NCBI GenBank assembly: GCA_020726505.1
Contig: JAHLEZ010000021.1
Location: forward strand, 1,099,562 to 1,163,561
DNA from: Leptodontidium sp. MPI-SDFR-AT-0119
Lineage: Eukaryota; Ascomycota; Leotiomycetes; Helotiales; Leptodontidiaceae
DNA length: 64,000 nucleotides
Direction of reading: 5' to 3'
The position numbers were made by a program, and so were the translations under genes. The notes below the pieces were generated by a model. It was given only the letters and a program-made list of their open reading frames with translations. It did not search any database and was not told the origin of the DNA. Position 1 is the first letter of the stretch, and every line of letters starts with the position of its first letter. Positions 47,905-59,980 of the stretch are shown piece by piece.

Positions 47905-48285
47905 ATGTCTAACCCCTACGACACAGAAACAACCTTCGTAAACGAACACTGGTCAACCGACCCTCCCTCCGAGGAGTCAGAAAACAGATCCTGCAGCGGG
48001 GAAGAGAGTCAAGACAAAGGAGAAGACCAATCCGACTCACACGGTGATGATGATCTTGGTAATTCAAAAAGCGGGTCTGAAGATGAGAGCAGCGAGAGCG
48101 AAAGCAAGCAGGAGCGGGAGTCTGAATTCGAGTCAGAGTACGATTCTGATTCAGACGCTCGGAGCGATTCAAACTGGGAAAGTAGTCCGTATGACAACGA
48201 GAGAGCGATTTTCTCTTATACGTTTGGAGCTAGACGAGATGATAATGACGATAGCGAGAATGAGGGGGGAAATGAGTCGGATTAA
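47905..48285 (+). CDS. Small acidic Ser-rich protein, NPYDTETT paralogue 2, 126 aa
   Basis: Single exon. Begins MSNPYDTETTFVNEHWSTDP, matching paralogue 1 over the first 15 residues. The middle is Ser/Glu/Asp-rich with many SE and SD pairs, good casein-kinase-2 type sites. Unlike paralogue 1 it has a less acidic stretch (YDNERAIFSYTFGARR) before a short acidic end. No family recognised. Confidence 0.65.
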   Translation: MSNPYDTETTFVNEHWSTDPPSEESENRSCSGEESQDKGEDQSDSHGDDDLGNSKSGSEDESSESESKQERESEFESEYDSDSDARSDSNWESSPYDNERAIFSYTFGARRDDNDDSENEGGNESD

Positions 48286-49711
48286 GCCCAGCCCCGGAAT
48301 TGGGGATGAGTAAACAAACGCATTACTTAATGTGGACAAGACACGAAATATCGCGGGTGTGTAGGTAGACATGCATTTTGTATAGAGCTTACATGCTCAG
48401 AAGATAGAACAACAGATTCCCCTTATTTATGTGATGTAAAATAAATAGATTGATATGGCTACTGACCATTATTTTGACAAGACTTTCAAGTCCCCAAAGA
48501 GTAATTCTGCAGTTCCACAAATCATCTTCACATCCCCAAAACCCCCTTCTTCCACACCGGCATATTCCTACACCTCACATCCAAGCTCACCCCCCGCCGC
48601 AAAAAAAAAAAAAAAAAAAAACCATCTTCAACCTCCACCAGTCCACCCCATCTATAATATACACCTCTCTCCGCATCCACGTCCCCGTCAACATCCTCCC
48701 ACGCGTCCCATCCCCATCCCTTCCTCTCCAAACCCTCACACACAACAACCCCCACAATAATCCCTTCCCTCTCTACCTCACCAATTTCCAAAATCCACAT
48801 ATACCCCTCGTAACTCATACTCGGCCTCACACCAACCAAAGATTTAAACCCACCAGATCATCTGATATGCCGCATAGGACTGACTGACATGCGGGTCCAA
48901 AATCACCGTCAACTCTTCTAAACCCCTCCCCCCCAAAGAGGTAATTGCGCTGCTAGACCACACTCTCCAAGTAAAATCTTCGAAAGTTGCGAGATCTCTT
49001 TAAACTAAGCGGGGCCTAAGGCTAAAGAATCGTGTCGGTATCTTAAGTTCTTCCATGGCGGGCTGAGAAATCGGTGAAGTTGATCTAGATAGAGTAAGGA
49101 GGTTAGAGAGGTCTATCCGATCGAATTTCAGGAGCGGGAGAAATAAAAACAATTAGAAGTGAGAGACTTGTATGGAATAAGGACGAACAACTTTACGGTA
49201 TCATTACGGAAGCACACACATGGGATTTCAACCTAGAGCAAAGAAGGTTGTGTACTGTCTCATACTATGTATATACGTATCAACAGATCATCGGTACGTG
49301 TACAGTACTAATCAGACACACATCAAAGCAAGGGAAGGTTTGAGCATTTTCTATCGCAAGATGAATCTGATAATTACGCTCTACGCCCCAAAAGTGTACA
49401 GTAGTGGGAGTCTATAAATGCAATTATGAGGTATCTCTGTATACGATCCTATGCCATATCCACCGCATCCAATCCCATCCCATCCCATCCCATCCAATAT
49501 ACCCCAAAATGCCCATCAAACAATGCCTCAAAAGCAGAAAGTGAAGCAAAAAAAAACAAAATATCTATATCTTCATCAAACATTCAATTCCAAGCATCGA
49601 TCATCCATCCCCTTCAATTCAATCATCCAACAAATTTCTCATCATGGGTATATATGTAAGCAAAAACAAAACCAAACTGAAAACCAATCGTAACCATCCA
49701 CCGCTCACAAC
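48286..49711. other. Intergenic with A tract and pentamer repeat
   Basis: Contains a 22-nt A tract (48601-48622) and a (CATCC)n repeat near 49471-49496. A minus-strand open frame at 48640-48810 reads SYEGYMWILEIGEVEREG and further acidic sequence and could be an exon of an unseen gene, but no complete model was found. Confidence 0.45.
49471..49496 (+). repeat. (CATCC)n pentanucleotide repeat
   Basis: About five units of CATCC/CCCAT, downstream of the large minus-strand gene. Confidence 0.7.
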
Positions 49712-52700
49712 CTAAGGTATGGCATTCAGCTCCTCCCTCTGTCTGAGGTATTTCTTTGCTAGCTCGTCGCCTCCTACGGCGGATAGCTCCATCCAGTGAT
49801 ATGCTACACACATTGTAGCCGGATCACTTCTCTCTCTGTCTCGCTCTTCTTTTCCGCCACTGCCTCCACCGTGCATCTCCATGACTTGCGCCTTGAAGGT
49901 CTCTCTAGGCTTGCTCAATGGAGCAGTGACTCTTTCAACTAGCTCCGGGTGGGTGAGGTAGAAGATAGCAAGCTCGCGCTCAGCAACTGGGTCGCCTTCC
50001 TTGGCAGTGATGGTCCACATCTTGGCAGCTTCTTGCATGCTGTACTTCATGAGCTCACCACTTGCAGTTGTGTGAGCAGATGCTTCAGTAGCAGGAGTGA
50101 AAGTGGTCTTCCGTGTTTGCGTGTAGTGGACCACGACTTCGTCCGCGATTTCGATGAGGGTTCGGCAAACATCCTGCTTCAGGCCCAAAGCAGCAAGCCC
50201 TGCATCCCAGAAAGCTTTCCCTCGCTCTGTCTTATCAAGAACAGATGCTGGGACGAACGAGGCGATGAATTGAAGGTCACGGAAGAGTGTCTTGGGTCGA
50301 ACCTCGGGATCGCGGAAAAGATCTTGAAGGACGTCGACGATCATGTCTGTACTTGCTGGATTTGCGACGGCGAGAGATCGTTCGTTGGTGCGTTGTGCAG
50401 GTGCAGAGTTTTCGGCTTGTTCCAGAGTGTGGGAACGTCGTTCCCTGCAATTGCCAATCGCCTCTTCAAGATTCTTTGCTTGAGGGGTGGTAGCCGCAGT
50501 GTCGGTGTGCCCAAATGCATTGATGTGTTGAACTTCTGGTGATTGGGGAGCAGCAGTCAATGACTCTTGACGGATGCGTGGTCGACGAGGAGCTGCAGGA
50601 GTAAGATAGGCAATGATCAAATGCTCCAGCTCAAACAAGGCATTAAGTTTCGAATACGGATTTGGGTGGACCGAGAACATGCGCAAAAGGCGCAAGAACG
50701 CTTTTCGGTATGGAAAGTCTGGTGAGTCGAGGTCCTTGGACACACTTCTTCGAACTCCAATTCCAATGTGCTCGCTGGTAGAGCTTTCTGTTGTTGAATG
50801 AACATCCGGTGTCCCATGCTCTGTTGATCTTGACCCAACTGAAGAAGGTCCTCTTTCCATTCTCGGACTCAGATTGTCAGGGTTTTCAGAAGGCAAGTCT
50901 ATCTTCTGAGCGCCGCGCAAATCTCTGAAGCTCTTCTTTTTCTCCAATGTTCTCTTTTTGCTTTTGCGGCGTATTTTGCGCTCCGCACGTTCCTTCCGCT
51001 CCATGCAGTCATCTCCCAATGATCCAGAGAACCAAGAGTCCGTCTCACTCCCTCTCGCGAACACTAGCGTGCCAAGATCACTTATCAAGAGACTGGTGAG
51101 AGTCTGCTTGAGATCTGTGAGGAATCGCTGCTTTGCAAGGCTTGCCCGTTCTTCTTTCATAGTAACAGTTTCGTTCATCGAAGAAGAAGAAGTGCCTGGA
51201 CGATGACTGCTAATGCTTGTGGTTGGCGACTGTGCTCGCGTTTGAAATGGTGACCAGAATGTAGTAGCGGAGTCAATTGTCAAGACAGGACTAGCAATCC
51301 CAAAGTAGTCCTGTGAGTCCATCAAGTCCCCAGTGTTGCTTATCCTTGACATGCTGTATCTGCCAGAATCAAAACTCTGTTGAGAATTGTTCCTCGCTGA
51401 CATGGCTCGAAGATCGCGGAGACCCGCACCTGGGCGGTTGAAGTCTGTGCTGCGAAGACCCCGACGTACAGTCTCAGTGTCGCTGTGATCGTCTCCAGAT
51501 AAATTGAGTGATCCGAGGCCGCCGACAAAAAGATCGCTCTTTTGTCTCCCACCATCCAAGAGGCGCTTGTCCCGATGGTAGAGTTCGCTCGACCACAGGA
51601 CTGGGCCTTCCATTAGGTTGTCGCCGACAAGCTTATTAATACATGTCTCAAGCTCCAGACAGAATCTGTGAATTCTTTCCTCGCCTTTGCAAAAGTTTTC
51701 AATGCCAAATTGGGAAAGCCATCGCAAGGTCTTTTCAGATTGCTCATCGGACAATTTGTTCGGGCCACCTTGTTCATCACTGGCGGCCATCATATCCATG
51801 ACTTGGGCTTCAGTCTTTAGAAGAAAGTTGTTTGTCGATGATTTAGAAGTGTTGCGCGGTCGAAATCCTGCTGGCGGGAGATATGTGGCTTTCTTCGGAG
51901 ATGCCATGCACTTCAACGCCATAGCAATGTTTCGAGCTCCTTCATAGGCTGCCGAGTTTTTTACATCCGTGACGTACCACATCTTATCACGGATTGCCTT
52001 TAGTCGTTTCATCATAAATTCGATCGTCACATCGTGTCGTTCTTGAGACTGCTTCAACCAGACTAGCCAAGCGTCATATTCTTCGATTGCGCTTGTGGAT
52101 CGCCGAATCGAGTCACGTGGACCTCGTGAGAAGATGCTTAGTAGAGATGCATATCCGTCCCGCTTCAGAGATGGAGATGAAAGCTGGTGAAGTTGGTTCA
52201 GTGTCTTCCACCACAAATGGGCGTTGACAAACTCCGACTGGTCTTGGCACTGCGCCTTGGCCGCTTCGAGCATTGCTATCAAAACTGAGGGTGCTTCTCC
52301 GTCGGACTGTCTCTCGCTGTCGGAATCATGACGCTGCTTCGAAGAGTGTTTTGAATCCTGGACTGTCGCAGTGTCTTGGATGCGGTATGGATTCTTCGAC
52401 TGCGATTGTGACTGTGAAGATGATCCAGGCCTACTACGGTACTTCTTCCTTGGACTCTCAAGAGCAGAGGTCCTATTGCTGAATGTTTCTGACTCAGATT
52501 TTGGTCGGAGAGATTGCGGGATCTCATAATCCTCAACTAGCTTCAAGACAGAATTTCGTAGTTGATGATAGTCCTTGTCCAGATCGGGTCTCGAACCAGG
52601 AATCTCATCGTCGCTGTCACTACTTGTAGTGAATTCTTCTTCGTGGTCATCCTCATCTGGATCGTGAGGCAACTGATGAGACAGAGTCTGGCCATCTGGT

Positions 52701-54945
52701 GACATGAATAAAACAGTCCAATTTTCCGCACAAGGGTGGCAGGCGCCAGATACCCCTTCCGTGCCGAGCGTCTGGGTCATCTCATAGATAGCAACACGAA
52801 GCTCAAATCCATCATCCTCGTAATTGCTCTGTCGAGCTTTGGTGTTTTCCTCGAGTAGTGGCTCGTGTGATGTAGTGAAGTCACTAATCACGGAAGAACC
52901 ACTATTGCTAATGATGGAAACGTTATCAAAAGCATTGCGCGGTGTAGTGATAGGACTAGATTGCGGAATGGTAGACATCCCAGAAACAGAAGATGCAGAA
53001 GAACGTATACCACCAAATGGAATATCCTTGGCAAGGGAACTTGATACCGGCCGTTTCTCCGGGAAGAGAGAGTTTACCATTGTGATCAGGTCCGAAGGAC
53101 CCAAGACAAGGTACGGATGAACTTCCACGGTCTCCCTCAGGGATGTTATTGACCTTGCGGGAAGGAGCTTTGCCTTGGATCTCGAGGGGCGGCCTGACCG
53201 GAAACGTGTCATGATGTTCTCAATGTGAGCTTTTACCGCAAGTGGCGTTGATGCAGTGTCTCGCCTGATACTCTGTCAGTCGCGTTTGGGGCCTCGAATT
53301 GGAGGTGCTTACCAGAGCATGTCTGCCACTAATTTATGCGCACGCATGACAACTTCTTTCAATATTTTCTGCCTTCCATATTCAGTGATGTGGTATTCGG
53401 CCATCATTCCAAAGTACTAGCAAGATTAGCTTTTTAAGCCAACGAAGATGGATGATTTCGTACCTCAGGATGAATGACAACGCTCGAAAGGAAGACTGAA
53501 AAAAACCATCTAGAGACAAAAAACTTTCTGGTGGAGAAATGTAATTTGGGGTCGAGCTTCCGTAAGATGGCATTACCAAGTTCTATGAGTCCTTCTGGAA
53601 TACCACCTGCTCCGGGGTCATCAACAAGTTTGAAAAGTCCCAAGACTGCTGTGTCATAGAACTCCTCGGCCGCAATGGTATCTTTGGTGTTTCGTGGTTC
53701 CACATGGATACGGGTACCTGCTTGATCCTCGGCTTTTTCTAGTAAGAATGCTCCGTCCTCAAGGATTTTCATCAGGTACCATTCCATGTTTGTCTTTCCG
53801 GACCAATCCCGCATTGCCGTCCAAACATTTAAAACGCAAATAATAAATGTCTCGGTTCCAGTCTTTCCCATGGTAATCAATTTGGCACATGTGGTGGCCC
53901 ACACATCTGTCCGCCTGAGATCTTCTCCGGAATCAGGGCCGGCTGAATTTGCAAAGCAAGTATGAATCAAAGCAGATAAGGGATCATGACGCTGGAAAGA
54001 AAGCAAACGCTCAACTGGAGAGGGTATATGCGCGGGAGTGCGATGATTGTTGGAAATATGGCCTTTTGAACGAGGATTGTGATAGGGCAAAACAGTATTG
54101 ATACTCTCCATTCCCTGGTGGAATACTACTAGTGCGGACAGCTCTGCAGGTGCAAGGCTGCAAATCCTGCTGGCCAAATAGTCCGGGTTTGTCCTGATCT
54201 GGGTCAAAAACTTGAGAAGACTGTCGCGAGATCGCTGGGGTATCTCATGCATGAACGTAGAAGATGACAAGGCTCCAGCATCCCCTGTCCCTGTAGGATT
54301 TGTGCGGGAAGTATCCAAGTCTGGTTCCAAAAGAGCGTACCGACGGGTCGCATCGCATGAGTTCCGGACATCATGAATGGCATTATAGAGACTCGCAAAA
54401 TTCTTCTTCTCATCGGCCCTAAAATTGTCAACCAGAGTTCGATGGGCCAGCTCTCCGCATCGTGCCAGACGAGCAGATAGAGCAGTCGAAACTAGAGATC
54501 TCTGCAACCGAATGCGAGAATGGGTTCTCTTCCTCTCTTGGTATGTAGAAAGCCGGACCAAATGTGCAAGCTCCTCCAAGGTTGTAGTAGCAGTGGCAGC
54601 AGTCACTGCGGGAAACTGCGGGTTTAGATATTGGGAAACATCCTGGAGTAAGGGCAGCTGGGGTAGCTTGGTAGGAGTTGCGGGGGATTCGGTGGCGCTT
54701 GACTTGAGTGTAGAAGAGGGTTGAGCATCTTTCCTACGAGGAGCAGGGGAAGGAGAGGATCGTCTTGTGGAGCTCCGATTCCGTTCTCGGTCTGCGGGTT
54801 CTTTATATGAAGTCGGAGGTCTCTGAGGACTGCGGGATTGGTATCGGTGAAGTCTTGGAGGCACGACAGTGTTTTCAGGCGGGGAGGGAGTTGGGCTTCG
54901 CGACGAGACTTGCGTGATGGTCGGGGAAACAGCTGGAGGAAGCAT
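49712..54945 (-). CDS. Large fungal protein with RasGAP-fold-like segment and Sel1-like C-terminus, 1712 aa
   Basis: Exons 54945-53464, 53416-53313 and 53264-49712, total 5139 nt. Junctions (GTACGA...TGCTAG; GTAAGC...TATCAG) join HPE to YFGMMAEYHITEYGRQKILK and MLW to RDTASTPLAVKAH in one frame. The first 110 residues are Pro/Ser-rich and disordered. Residues about 140-560 are helical; FFVSRWFFSVFLSSVVIHPE resembles the FLRFINPAIxxP block of RasGAP-fold proteins. The middle is long and Ser-rich. The C-terminus (AAKMWTITAKEGDPVAEREL, CVAYHWMELSAVGGDELAKK) has Sel1/TPR-like helices. I infer a GTPase-signalling role; the arginine finger cannot be confirmed. The frame opens upstream with a TTG, so ATG 54945 is used. 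An extra upstream exon (GTATGT donor near 55030) is possible. Confidence 0.75.
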
Positions 54946-56567
54946 AGTTAGTGATGTTTCTGTATTGGGCGCGCTCAACAGGAGACTGGAGAGGAGAGTC
55001 GCAAGCTCAGCAGAGCAGACGACAACATACGAGGAGAGGCGTGGGCTGGCCCGGGTAGGGAGAGGGATCTCTGCATTTGTATCATGACTCCATCTGGCAG
55101 TGGACTGGTTGCGACCTCGAGCTTTCCAGCGTCGAGATGCCAGTCAAGCAAAGAGTGAGTAGGGAGAAAGGAGGGAACGGGGTGGGGGAGCAATGGGGAT
55201 GGTGCTGCCGTTGCTGATGATGATAATGCTGCTGCTGCTGTTGCCGTCGCAGACTTTGTTGTTGTCGCTGAGGAGCTCTGGTCTCTGGTACGAGGAGGCA
55301 AGGTAGGTGAGGTGAGATGAGGTGGGCGGGGCAGATGCTGGATGCTGGCTAGCCTGACAGATAAGAAAGACGGACGGGACGGCTCGGTTGCGCTGGGCAA
55401 ACATCAAACAAAAACATCAACAGTAACAATAACAGACAGTAACAATAACAGTTCTACTTCAACAACAGAACCTCGATTCTTCTCGTCTCGTCTCGTCTTT
55501 TGGATTCGAGTTGGGATGGGATGGGATGGGATGAAAATGTTTGGAAGGCGAAAACCGAACACTTTGCCTCTGGCGGCGCCGACCACCTGCACCTAGTACT
55601 CCTGCCACTCACTTCCTCTCCACTGGCCGGCCGTGGCAGTGGTGATCGATCATGGTCGGGCATGGATCTTCCTCTCGTCCTCCACTGACTTGGCTGCGCT
55701 GAGTCGGTAGCGTGGATTTGTTGGCAGCAACACCAGCTGCACCACCAGCAGCATCCATCCCATCTCCATCTCTGTATGGGCCGCCCCAGCCCGGCCCAAG
55801 CCAAGCCAGTCCGACCCCCGTGTTCCAATCACAACGCCGCCTGCAGCAGCCAGCTCAGTCGCTCAGTCAGTCCCAAGCCAGTCCGCAGGGATGACAGACA
55901 GCAGCAGAGAGACAGCACACAACGCAGCAGAGCGCAGCGCAGCAGGCAGCCCGACCCCAGACACCACCAGACAGACCATCAATCCCAATCCCAATCTCAG
56001 GTGCATACAGGAGGCATGGGTGCCTTGGCCCCAACCACTGGCCACGGGAAACAGACTCGAGCATGTCTCCATTCAGCCTCCCACAGATTCAGCCATGCAG
56101 ATGTCATGCAGCTAGCTCTGGGGCCATACAAGCTTCTCGGGTGGCACACTGCTTGCTGGACACGATGGAAAGTTCGCCTCCTGGGTCTAAATCTAACTTG
56201 GCCCTGACTACTTGATCTGATCTGGCCTGGATGAAACCCGTCCACAAAGACTAGGACTGGGACTGGGAGTGGTGTTTGTCGCGCGCTTTCGAGATATTGG
56301 TAATATTGAGTTTGCAGGGACTTGTACTCGATCTTGTCATAATAACGCACTCTTCCGTGTATTCCATTGCTTCCCATAATACCTAATGTCTATTGGCTAC
56401 GCTACCGCAGGGAGGTATTTTTCAGTTCCCATGGCACGTGATCTCGTGCCAAGTCGGTACCTGAGGCAAATACACTCCCTAAATAGGACTAGTCCTGCCG
56501 ATAGCTCTCTTCGAAGTTCCCCTCCATCTACGAGCTTCGAGGGGACTTACTTACTGTTTGTTCAAGC
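54946..56567. other. Intergenic, low-complexity 5' region of the large gene
   Basis: 1.6 kb with CT/CAG-rich stretches, (CGTCT)n near 55484 and (GGGAT)n near 55511-55533. Long ORFs here on both strands are low complexity. It probably holds a long 5' UTR of the large gene and possibly a short upstream coding exon. Confidence 0.45.
55511..55533 (+). repeat. (GGGAT)n pentanucleotide repeat
   Basis: About four units. It is the reverse complement of the type of repeat found at the other end of the large gene near 49480. Confidence 0.7.
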
Positions 56568-57792
56568 ATGGATGACGAAACAAGGTTCGATAAGCTCCTA
56601 TCAGATACATGCCCGGCATACTGTACCTAGGTATCATATATGCTAACAACTGCTAGCTCCCAGGACTCTTTCGGTGGCGGGTCGAGAACGAACAGTGCAA
56701 ATGCCAAACTCAACCGAGAGGTTATCGAACGTCTTCAAGTTGCCCTTCGACACAATCCTGAAGTGGACCTCCTTGCTGTCATTCCATCGGACTATAGAGA
56801 CCGTTTCCTAGGCGTGAAAATCGGAGCGCCGCCGAGACCCAAATCTAAACCTCCCGGACCATCGAATTTCTGTGGCACCCTTGTTGCGCGTGCTCAGACA
56901 GCCATAGTTGTGCACGAGTTGTCTGAAGCCGCAACTCTCTTTCTTGCAAAATATTTGGAGCCAGACGGCCCTTTTCAAGATCCTACACAATGTCTTGTGA
57001 CGGTTTTGAAGCGCATGATCCCAGACTGCGAAAAGCTGTGAAGGTCTAACGAGAGGAGTCGTACTCAAATGTGGTGACAATCTTGTTGCCAAAATCATCC
57101 GCGGCAATGACGATTACACAGAGTACACCTCATTACAATATCTCGCTGAGCACGCACCCGACCTACCAGTCCCGAAGCCCCATGGTCTCATCAGATTCGA
57201 CAGCGTCCGCATTATGTTCATGACATATTTCCCATCTATAACACTGGAGAAAGCCTGGAGCAGCCTCACTCACGATAATAAAGTCTTGATCCAACACCAA
57301 TTGGATGAGATCTTCTGCAAGCTGAGGCAGCTAAAGAGCAATGGCCGACCCATGGGCGGTGTGGGCGGAGAGGGGGTGAAGGAGGGCCATCGATTTTCTC
57401 ATAGCAGCAAGGAGATTATTACAACACCAGCACAATTCGAGGACTTCCGATTTTCAGTATCTCAGAGAGCCAGTACATCATGGATCACTTTTCTTCGGAG
57501 CCTCCTCCCTCACCCAGCCGAAGATTGTGTCTTTACCCATGGCGATGTTCGGCCTGCAAACATTATGGTCAAGACTGACGATGACAATAATTATGTCGTG
57601 TCTGGTATCATCGATTGGGAGGACAGCGGCTTCTATCCGGAATATTTCGAGTCAACCAGGGTACTATTCTTGTTCTATATGCACTCTAACACGGATTGGT
57701 ATGCCTATTTACCGGCGTGCATCTCTCCAGCAAGACATCCTGTGCGTTGGCTTGTTAACCGGCTTTGGGAACATACAATCAACTACTCGTGA
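56568..57792 (+). pseudogene. APH-family phosphotransferase with internal frameshift
   Basis: Exon 56568-56584 (MDDET plus two bases) joins the second exon at 56657 through a GTTCGA...CTGCTAG intron. The frame runs to a TGA at 57039-57041 after MIPDCEKL. The coding sense then resumes in another frame from about 57047 with GLTRGVVLKCGDNLVAKIIR, the nucleotide-binding part. It continues through VPKPHGL, FMTYFPSITLEKAWSSL and HGDVRPANIM (catalytic loop) to IIDWEDSGFYPEYFE (metal-binding Asp) and a stop at 57792. Fungal APH-like proteins run straight through this point, so an indel of one or two bases has split the gene, or the assembly has an error there. An intron cannot fit in the few bases available. 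Confidence 0.7.
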
Positions 57793-58237
57793 TGGAGTAG
57801 CGCAAGCAACATAAACAACTGTATTGGTTTGCGAACAAACAACACATACTTGATTCAACCTGCGCTGGAGCAATTCTCCGACGCCTTCCTGTCAAATTCC
57901 CGAGCGATTCTCCATGATTTCCTGTCAGCCTGCCTGAGCAGTAACCTTCCTCACTGCCTAGGAACTGAACCGGGCCTCGCCAACGGCTCCACGCTAGCCT
58001 AGTGCACGGGCACTTAGGCGAATCTCGACTCACCCACGAAGCATTCCCGAGGTCCATCTTAGCTGTTGGTGTTTCATACACAGAAACGCCTGGGCTGACT
58101 TTGAGGCAAAATGTCACGACCGCACCGCTCCTTCTCGTTTATTTCAATGTACTGTATATCATACACAACATTGATCCGCTCTTACGGCAACATTCATCCG
58201 GATATCTTTACACTTCTCATCAAGTCATCATTCTGAT
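57793..58237. other. Intergenic, no gene recognised
   Basis: 3' flank of the APH-like gene and promoter of the HW/NCQ gene. Confidence 0.4.
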
Positions 58238-58729
58238 ATGGAAACCCGTTCCAGCCGTCGCAACAAGGAAGCAGCTCGGGAGAACACTGAGCCAGAGCCA
58301 GCCATCGAGCCAGCCACCGACGATGTGCCAGTCGAAGTTTGGCATCCAATTTGGGTTGCCATAAAAGAAGGGGAGGGCGTTTTCAAACACTGGTCACTAT
58401 TCGTTGAAGACGAGAAGGATGAGGACAAAAGCTTCATCGTTCATGTCCAGGGATCAGCGGGCCGGTTTCGGTACGAACAAAAATACAGAAATGTGCGCGA
58501 ATCCGGGTCGCTGATCGAAATGATCCATGTGGAGGAGGCGAACCTTCGAGGGGTCAGGAGAATTGCTCGTGGGGTCGAAGTCAAAAATGACGACATGACC
58601 TGGAATTGCCAAGACTTTGTTTGGAATGTCCTTGGTGCGATTGCTGAGGCTGAGTTGACGGATGCGGAGGACGACGTCTACATCAACGGACGACAAACAG
58701 TGTGGAGTCGTATGGAAGGTTTGGCTTAA
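58238..58729 (+). CDS. Fungal protein with HW and NCQ motifs, possible papain-like/permuted fold, 163 aa
   Basis: Single exon from the ATG at 58238. After a charged N-terminus (about 35 residues) comes VWHPIWVAIKEGEGVFKHWS, with a His-Trp pair, then a strand-rich central part and WNCQDFVWNVLGAIAEAEL near residue 130. A His followed later by NCQ-x-FV is the order seen in circularly permuted papain-like proteins (NlpC/P60, PPPDE) and in small fungal proteins of the HWELYL...CRYW kind. I therefore suggest, without proof, a small cysteine-peptidase-like fold. No signal peptide. Confidence 0.65.
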   Translation: METRSSRRNKEAARENTEPEPAIEPATDDVPVEVWHPIWVAIKEGEGVFKHWSLFVEDEKDEDKSFIVHVQGSAGRFRYEQKYRNVRESGSLIEMIHVEEANLRGVRRIARGVEVKNDDMTWNCQDFVWNVLGAIAEAELTDAEDDVYINGRQTVWSRMEGLA

Positions 58730-59980
58730 GCAGGGCAGACTGACTGGAAAATATGGAGAATTGCTCGGGTTCGGTCTGAGGGGATCATCAACTGAATCAA
58801 ATAGAGGTTACTTGGCTGTTGCTAGCGTATATGTGTATATAACTCATCTGTATACTTAGATTTCCTCCTTTTCTAAAATAAAATCATCATCCATATTTCT
58901 ATCATCGACTGATTCTACTGGCCACAGTCGGTTGCGCCTTTTGTGCAGCTAGGCAGGGGTTTCCCTCAAACTATTTCCAGTGAAAGCTTCTACCATGGTG
59001 GACTTTCTTCTTCCTGGAGGGGATAGTCGCTTGTCTCTACCTGGCCAGTCGACAAGGCCTCGGCGGGTTGGGACGGGATTTGGATGCTGTCGTTAAAATG
59101 CCGAAGATTTCTTCTGGGAAGCCATGCCCAAGAGCCAGTGGCGAAAAGCCGTCGATTGGAGCATATCTTCTCCCAGTCTCCTTGCGTCGCGCTCCCTCAG
59201 GATGTTTTTGCCTTCCTAAAGGAGGCCAAAGAGCGGTACGCCTTCAAGACTCTGCCTCCCTTTACTCCGTGCGGTACATGCAAGCACGGTGTATCGCGAC
59301 AACAGATGACAGGCGATGCGCTGGTCGCCGCAGCGGTCGCATGCAAATAATCAATACCATGGAACCCTGGCATATATTGAATCGGCTGTACCGCTGACCG
59401 TGTGTGTGCCTGAGTGGGCCAAGACGTTGTGCAGGCTCTCGCATTGTTGCCAGCACATACTGCCTTAGTGCGAGCTACCCCCTACCCTACACCTTGTAGA
59501 CTGAAGACCAGACGGCGCGAGAACATTCGCCATCCAGCTTACTCCTGGACGCAAGTCAACTGATTGCGCTGCATTTCCGATCGATACTGTGACCGCGTGC
59601 CATGGTCTGTCTGGACCGTACGAATTTGAAAGACTATTGGATCGACGGAGGGACTTCAGCAGTAAGAGGGCAATTTATAAGTAGGGAGAAGGAGAGCAGA
59701 TTCTGTAGCAGTATAAAGAGCATTGCGATAGATCTGTTGGCCATGAATTTTGACTATTATGGAAACTTTGAAGCGGACTAAACTCGGGCAAAATCAAGGT
59801 TTCGTCGTTCAGCTCGATTTTCCGTTGGAATAGTCCTTATTTAATTGATAGAGTTGCGCAGAATACACTGCTCCTTGACGGCCATGCCGCAACCTCAAGC
59901 TCGAATGACGAGTGATACCTGCTAGGCGGAATTTACAAGCACGTGCAATGTATGACTCCAAAAAAAGAAAATACGGTGGT
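58730..59980. other. Intergenic with one possible short ORF
   Basis: At 59084-59350 an ATG-started 88-codon ORF ends with FAFLKEAKERYAFKTLPPFT followed by PCGTCKHG, a CxxC pair. It is protein-like at its end but has no known family and no intron support. The rest shows nothing. Confidence 0.35.

Noticed and set aside
48450..48887. 145-aa and 101-aa plus-strand ORFs
   Set aside because: Pro/His/Lys low complexity built around a 22-nt A tract; no conserved features.
55400..56380. Overlapping ORFs on both strands upstream of the large gene
   Set aside because: Composition follows CAG and GGGAT repeats; likely untranslated leader or intergenic DNA.
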